This document shows positions 25,572 to 29,641 of a stretch of 29,641 nucleotides of DNA, piece by piece; the stretch's first letter is position 1; the number at the start of each line of letters is the position of its first letter. The position numbers and the translations under genes are program-made. The notes under the pieces are model-generated. The model was given only the letters and a program-made list of their open reading frames with translations, did not search any database and was not told the origin of the DNA. The DNA is from an uncultured Ruminococcus sp. (lineage in GTDB: Bacteria > Bacillota > Clostridia > Oscillospirales > CAG-272): assembly GCA_902791785.1 (NCBI GenBank), contig CADAXH010000005.1, positions 1-29,641 on the forward strand, in the 5' to 3' direction.

Positions 25572-25637
25572 ATGGCCTTCATCAAAGCGCAGAAAATCAT
25601 CTACGATGAAAAAGGAAACATAACCATCGAGTTCTGA
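25572..25637 (+). pseudogene. 21-codon remnant, probably the start of an IS transposase
   Basis: The frame encodes MAFIKAQKIIYDEKGNITIE plus a final Phe, then TGA. The beginning, MAFIK-QK-DE-GN, resembles the N-terminus of IS1634/IS4-group transposases of Clostridia as I remember them; this is pattern memory and unverified. The strong ribosome binding site and promoter upstream fit a gene that has lost nearly all its coding part. Downstream of the stop the sequence runs directly into the terminator of the minus-strand operon. A genuine 21-residue peptide is an alternative, but nothing supports a function for it. Confidence 0.4.
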
Positions 25638-25657
25638 AAAGTATATAAAAAGATGCG

Positions 25658-25687
25658 AAAAAACGGCCACTCAACTAATGGGTGGCC
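25658..25687 (-). terminator. Intrinsic terminator of the asnS-coaW operon
   Basis: On the minus strand GGCCAC (25687-25682) pairs with GTGGCC (25670-25665) across an 11-base loop, followed directly by GTTTTTT (25664-25658). It lies 29 bases beyond the coaW stop codon. Confidence 0.75.
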
Positions 25688-25715
25688 TCTATTTGGTTTA
25701 TGCATTTTTTGTCAA

Positions 25716-26540
25716 TCAAAGCAGAGCAGCACCTATTGCCGTTGCAAACTGTGAGTTTTCCGGAATTATGAAATCCGTGTCAAACAACTTTCCGAGTTCA
25801 GAAAAGATTGTTTTTGCAAGTTTAAAATTGGACAAATTACCTGTTAATACAACATTCTTTGTATTTTTCATTCTTGAAGCAAACACAGCAAGCATTGCAG
25901 TTGTTTCAAATATCAAATTTATTATCGCAAGTGCTACATCTGAATCTGTGGCAACATCAGACAGTTTTCCGAAATTTGAAGCTGTCAGGTTCTGAGGCAG
26001 AGAATTATCTATTAAGTTCTTATAAATATCCTTGACTTTCAAATCAACATTGTCAAGTTTTCCACCTTCAGCCAATTCCAGAATGTGTTCAACATTATCC
26101 ATGTTGAGCATTTTTTTGGATAAACCAATCAGTGTTCCTCCGCCTACACCTGTACCGCCGAGGTATTCATTGTGTATAGAATCACCTGTCTTTTTTGAAT
26201 AGACATTGGCTGTTCCTGTCCCCATGCTGACAACAATTGCTTCATTTAAACCGGACAGATATAGACCGCCGCTGCCGAAGCACTCGAATTCTGATGCGTT
26301 TTCGCATTTGAGACCATATATGGGTTTATCTATATATGATGATCCGACGCCTGTTATTACGACTTTATCAATGTCGCTGAGCCCAAGGGCATTTTCAGTG
26401 GTGAATTTTCCAAATGCTCCATATACTGAAGTGATTGGGTCATTCGCACTTACCAATGATGGTCTGAGCAGCGTGCCGTTCTTGGAAGCTACTATTTTGG
26501 TTGTGCTTCCTCCGACATCAATACCTATTATTGTTCTCAT
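25716..26540 (-). CDS. coaW: Type II pantothenate kinase
   Basis: A 274-residue kinase of the actin/hexokinase (ASKHA) fold that phosphorylates pantothenate in the first step of coenzyme A synthesis. The phosphate-1 loop IGIDVGGSTTKIV lies at residues 5-17. VVSMGTGTANVY is the phosphate-2 region, and GGTGVGGGTLIGLSKKML and VVLTGNLSNF are further family blocks. Length fits the bacterial type II form known from staphylococci and other Firmicutes. An upstream ATG at 26585 lies within ddl and lacks a ribosome binding site. ATG 26540 has AGAGAGGT upstream and overlaps the ddl stop codon as ATGA, a sign of translational coupling. It is the last gene of the operon, with a terminator behind it. BadF-type ATPases share the fold, but length and motifs favour CoaW. 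Confidence 0.87.
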   Translation of the reverse strand: MRTIIGIDVGGSTTKIVASKNGTLLRPSLVSANDPITSVYGAFGKFTTENALGLSDIDKVVITGVGSSYIDKPIYGLKCENASEFECFGSGGLYLSGLNEAIVVSMGTGTANVYSKKTGDSIHNEYLGGTGVGGGTLIGLSKKMLNMDNVEHILELAEGGKLDNVDLKVKDIYKNLIDNSLPQNLTASNFGKLSDVATDSDVALAIINLIFETTAMLAVFASRMKNTKNVVLTGNLSNFKLAKTIFSELGKLFDTDFIIPENSQFATAIGAALL

Positions 26541-27577
26541 AATACCTCTCTGTTGACACTGGCATCCAATAATATTTTCTCGCACAAATCATCGTACTGA
26601 ATATCAGCTGTCTTGGCAGCAAGAGGTACAAGACTTGTGTTTGTCATTCCGGGCAGGGCGTTTCCTTCAAGACAATAGAACTCATTTGTTTCTTCATCAA
26701 GAATAAAATCGAATCTTGAATAAGTAGTGAGTCTCATCGCAAAGAATGCGCGGACAGCAAGGCTCTTCAGCCTGGTTTCCTGTTCTTTTGTCAAGGGAGC
26801 AGGACATATCTCTTCTGTGGCGCCCGCCTGGTATTTTCTTTCATAATCATAGAATGCTGTTTTCGGAATGATTTCGATTATCGGAAGAGCCTCGCCGAAC
26901 AATACTGCTACCGTGAATTCGCGACCCTTCAATTTGTCTTCTATGATTACTTTGTCATCATATTTGAATGCTTTTTCTATATTTTTTCTGAGTTCTTTTT
27001 CATTTTCTGCAAAAGAGACACCAACACTTGATCCGCATGAGCACGGCTTTATTACACAGGGATATTTTATTCCGAGCGGAATTGTCATTTCATCCAGGAC
27101 CACATACTTAGCAGTCGGAATATTGTGTTGTTCCAAAACGGCTTTGGTCAATGACTTGTCCATTGAAACATGACATGCTTCAAATTTTGATCCTGTGTAT
27201 TTCATGCCGAGCGATGTAAACAGCGCCTGGAGCCTTCCGTCTTCTCCCATGCCTCCGTGAAGAGCATTGTAGATAATGTCTGCATGTCTGCAAAGTTCGA
27301 TGACGCCTCGTCCAATCAAACGTTCACCTTCGCCATATTTCTCTTTAAGTTTTTCAAGATTAGGAATTCTGGTGGATATTTCTTTTATAACTTCCTTGGT
27401 TTCCAGAGTAAATGCCTTTTCAAAATCACCTGTAAAGGGCATATACACATCAACTAGGGCGGTCGGATATCCTTTTCTTCTCAATGCTGCGGCAACAAGC
27501 GAACCGGTGACAAGAGAAACATCTCTTTCCGGGCTGTAACCACCCGCGAGTACTACTACTTTAATATCTTTTGACAT
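26537..27577 (-). CDS. ddl: D-alanine--D-alanine ligase
   Basis: A 346-residue ATP-grasp ligase that makes the D-Ala-D-Ala dipeptide for peptidoglycan. Visible signatures: GGYSPERDVSLVTG with Glu17, ALHGGMGEDG at 105-114, KPCSCGSSVGVS with the glycine-rich loop at 182-186, the omega-loop region AFYDYERKYQAGATE, and LEGNALPGMT with metal ligands Glu304 and Asn306. The KY in the omega loop is typical of D-Ala-D-Ala ligases rather than the D-lactate ligases of vancomycin resistance. It starts 5 bases after the aminotransferase stop with only a weak GGAA in front of the ATG, so translation probably depends on the upstream gene. Its stop overlaps the coaW start by 4 bases. Confidence 0.95.
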   Translation of the reverse strand: MSKDIKVVVLAGGYSPERDVSLVTGSLVAAALRRKGYPTALVDVYMPFTGDFEKAFTLETKEVIKEISTRIPNLEKLKEKYGEGERLIGRGVIELCRHADIIYNALHGGMGEDGRLQALFTSLGMKYTGSKFEACHVSMDKSLTKAVLEQHNIPTAKYVVLDEMTIPLGIKYPCVIKPCSCGSSVGVSFAENEKELRKNIEKAFKYDDKVIIEDKLKGREFTVAVLFGEALPIIEIIPKTAFYDYERKYQAGATEEICPAPLTKEQETRLKSLAVRAFFAMRLTTYSRFDFILDEETNEFYCLEGNALPGMTNTSLVPLAAKTADIQYDDLCEKILLDASVNREVL

Positions 27578-27582
27578 GGCTG

Positions 27583-28869
27583 TTATTCCAATTCAAGAAG
27601 TCTTCTTGTTGCTGCGAGTTTTGCGCAGACTGCGAGTACGTCACATGCTTTTGCCAGATCTTCTGCACTTGCATAGGAAGGACAGATTCTGAGATTCTTG
27701 CTGTCAGGGTCTTTCTTATATGGGAATGTTGCGCCTGCACCCGTTATTTTCAAACCTGCTGCTTTGCAGAGGTTGAATGTGGTTTTTGCGGTGTTCGGGA
27801 ATATGTCAAGTGAAATGAAGTAACCGCCGTCAGGTTCAGTCCATGTTGCTATTCCCGTGCCGTCAAAAGCTTCGTGGAATTTCTGTTCTACGAGTTCAAA
27901 TTTGGGTTTAAGGATTGCTGCATGTTTCTTCATGTGTTCTCTTACATTTTCCGGGCTCTTCAGATACAGAACCTGTCTCATCTGATTGACTTTATCTGCA
28001 TTGATGCTCTGAACAGACATGTGTTTAATTGCAAAATCTATATTTGCTTTGCTGGAAGCCATTACAGCTACTCCGGAACCCGGGAAAGTGATTTTTGATG
28101 TTGAGAAAAACTCATACACCATGTCTTCATTTTCAGTTCCGTTTGTATAGTCGAAAATGTTGGCAACTTCAGTAACTTTTCCGAAGTCATGATACAGATA
28201 AGCATTGTCCCAGAAGACTCTGAAGTCCTTTGCTGCGGGTTTCAGTTCAGCAATTCTTCTGACTGTTTTTTCGTCATATGTTTCACCCGTCGGATTTGAG
28301 TACTTGGGAACACAATACAATCCTTTTATTGTAGGATCATTTGCAACAAGTTCTTCAACCTGATCCATGTCAGGTCCGTGTCCCGTCAATCTTACGGGAA
28401 TCATCGGGGTTCTGAACTCTTCACAAATTGCAAAATGTCTGTCATAACCGGGAGCAGGGCAGAGAATTTTTGCGTCTCCCTGTTTCATCCAGGACATTCT
28501 GTGCTCTCCGACTCCGAACAGCATACATCTTGCAAATGCATCGTACTGCATTGTAAGGCTTGAGTTGCCGCCCACAAGAATATTCTCTGCGGGAACTCCC
28601 AGAAGCTGACCGAATAGCTGTCTGGCCTCTTCAACACCCTGAAGCAAACCATAGTTTCTTACATCAAAACCGGTGCTTGAAATACACTGTGAACTTGAAT
28701 TCAGTGCAGTAAAGAGTTCTTCTGACAAATCTAGCTGTTCTTTGCTCGGCTTACCTCTGGATAAGTCGAGAGAAATCCCGCTTTCGACTATTTCGTCATA
28801 CTGTTTCTGAAGTTCCGAATTAAGCTGAGAAAGCTCTGCTTTGCTCATTTCTGAATACTGTTTTGCCAT
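27583..28869 (-). CDS. Aspartate aminotransferase, class I, subgroup Ic type
   Basis: A 428-residue PLP enzyme interconverting aspartate plus 2-oxoglutarate with oxaloacetate plus glutamate. It carries SRGKPSKEQLDLS near residue 37, NYGLLQG, SNPTGE with Asn192, WDNAYLYHDF with Asp221 (contacts the PLP ring nitrogen), and STSKITFPGSG with Lys259 as the Schiff-base lysine. This pattern matches the subgroup first described in corynebacteria and common in Firmicutes. Possible earlier starts at 28923 and 28896 overlap asnS and lack a good ribosome site. ATG 28869, with AAGGCGG just upstream and MSKAEL-Q close behind, fits family starts. It begins 13 bases after asnS and ends 5 bases before ddl. 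Supply of aspartate links loosely to asparagine metabolism. Confidence 0.88.
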   Translation of the reverse strand: MAKQYSEMSKAELSQLNSELQKQYDEIVESGISLDLSRGKPSKEQLDLSEELFTALNSSSQCISSTGFDVRNYGLLQGVEEARQLFGQLLGVPAENILVGGNSSLTMQYDAFARCMLFGVGEHRMSWMKQGDAKILCPAPGYDRHFAICEEFRTPMIPVRLTGHGPDMDQVEELVANDPTIKGLYCVPKYSNPTGETYDEKTVRRIAELKPAAKDFRVFWDNAYLYHDFGKVTEVANIFDYTNGTENEDMVYEFFSTSKITFPGSGVAVMASSKANIDFAIKHMSVQSINADKVNQMRQVLYLKSPENVREHMKKHAAILKPKFELVEQKFHEAFDGTGIATWTEPDGGYFISLDIFPNTAKTTFNLCKAAGLKITGAGATFPYKKDPDSKNLRICPSYASAEDLAKACDVLAVCAKLAATRRLLELE

Positions 28870-28882
28870 ACTGTCCGCCTTA

Positions 28883-29641
28883 TTAAATATCTGCATTTCC
28901 TGTTGTTCTCGGGAAGAGTTCAACGTCTCTGATGTTTGAAATACCTGTTACATACATTATGAGTCTTTCAAAACCAAGTCCGAATCCTGCATGATGTGTG
29001 CTGCCGTATTTGCGGAGCTCTGTATACCACCAGTAATCGTCAGGGTTAAGACCGAATCTTGTGTAAGCTGCTTCTAGCATGTCAAGTCTTTCTTCACGCT
29101 GTGATCCGCCAATGAGTTCTCCGATTCCCGGAACAAGCATATCTGCAGCGGCAACTGTTTTTCCGTCGTCGTTCAGGCGCATGTAGAATGCCTTGATTTC
29201 CTTCGGATAGTTGTACACGAATACTGGTTTTTTGAACACCTGTTCGCACAGATATCTTTCATGTTCGGTCTGCATATCGCATCCCCAGAAAGGAGTGTAT
29301 TCGAATTTGACACCGCTCTTAAGGAGAAGGTCAATTGCTTCAGTGTATGAGACTCTTGCAAAGTCGTTTGAAACAACATTTGTCAATCTCTCAATCAGTC
29401 CGTTGTCTACAAATTTGTTGAAGAATTCAAGTTCCTGCTTGCAGTTGTCAAGAACATAACCGATTACGTATTTTGTCATAGCTTCTGCAAGCTGCATATC
29501 GTCTTCAAGGTCTGCAAAAGCGATTTCCGGTTCAATCATCCAGAATTCAGCGGCATGTCTTTGAGTGTATGACTTTTCTGCACGGAAAGTAGGTCCGAAT
29601 GTATAAATCTTGGAATAGACCTGTGCCATTGTCTCGCCCTG
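28883..29641 (-). CDS. asnS: Asparaginyl-tRNA synthetase (C-terminal part, 5' end outside window)
   Basis: The last 252 residues of a class II tRNA synthetase that charges tRNA-Asn. Motif 2 is visible as IYTFGPTFRAEKS with RHAAEFWMIEPE. Motif 3 is GFGLGFERLIMYVTG near the C-terminus, and the family end SNIRDVELFPRTTGNADI is intact. The catalytic core is therefore partly visible and normal; the anticodon-binding OB domain must lie upstream, outside the window. The discrimination from AspRS and LysRS rests on FWMIEPEIAFADL and ELFPRT. It is the first visible gene of the operon asnS-aminotransferase-ddl-coaW; its promoter and any leader regulation are not in this window. Confidence 0.95.
   Translation of the reverse strand, partial: QGETMAQVYSKIYTFGPTFRAEKSYTQRHAAEFWMIEPEIAFADLEDDMQLAEAMTKYVIGYVLDNCKQELEFFNKFVDNGLIERLTNVVSNDFARVSYTEAIDLLLKSGVKFEYTPFWGCDMQTEHERYLCEQVFKKPVFVYNYPKEIKAFYMRLNDDGKTVAAADMLVPGIGELIGGSQREERLDMLEAAYTRFGLNPDDYWWYTELRKYGSTHHAGFGLGFERLIMYVTGISNIRDVELFPRTTGNADI

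Noticed and set aside
1..29641. tRNA or rRNA genes
   Set aside because: I looked for tRNA-like cloverleaf signatures in the gaps between genes and for rRNA sequence and saw none; a covariance-model scan would be decisive.

Overview
The window looks like a chromosomal segment of an anaerobic low-GC Gram-positive bacterium, most likely a gut or rumen Clostridia (Oscillospirales/Ruminococcaceae-like). The support is indirect: GGAGG-type ribosome binding sites, sigma-A promoters, lipoproteins with a lipobox and Thr/Glu-rich linkers, a bifunctional BirA, a type II pantothenate kinase and a circularly permuted GH3 enzyme. No rRNA or taxonomic marker is present, so this is inference.

Bases 1-12568 form a glycan-utilisation region. 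It holds the 3' end of a GH78 alpha-L-rhamnosidase, a three-gene operon of paralogous solute-binding-type lipoproteins with its own promoter, then, on the opposite strand, a GH3 beta-glucosidase with inverted domain order co-transcribed with a fourth lipoprotein paralog. A GH31 enzyme is divergent from the GH3 gene. The two lipoprotein transcripts converge on one perfect 20-bp terminator stem. No ABC permease or ATPase is present, so four binding proteins stand without a visible transporter. The likely job is capture and trimming of rhamnose- and glucose-containing plant glycans.

Bases 12586-15892 carry formate-tetrahydrofolate ligase (fhs, directly behind GH31), then bioY and birA. bioY and birA are divergent and share a near-ideal BirA operator that overlaps the bioY promoter, ribosome binding site and start codon.

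Bases 15899-25700 are an AT-rich accessory region. It holds an AAA+ ATPase of the DUF4143 type with three 19-bp direct repeats in its promoter region, a divergent AraC-type regulator, and a large secreted RHS/YD-repeat gene broken by a 41-bp tandem duplication and a TGA stop. The RHS gene ends in an unrecognised C-terminal tip and is followed by a lipoprotein gene that seems to have lost its last 30 codons through a one-base slip in an A-run. A probable transposase remnant and several hairpins follow. The cluster resembles a polymorphic toxin locus in decay.

Bases 25716-29641 return to housekeeping genes on the minus strand: asnS (partial), a class Ic aspartate aminotransferase, ddl and coaW, tightly packed as one operon with a terminator after coaW.
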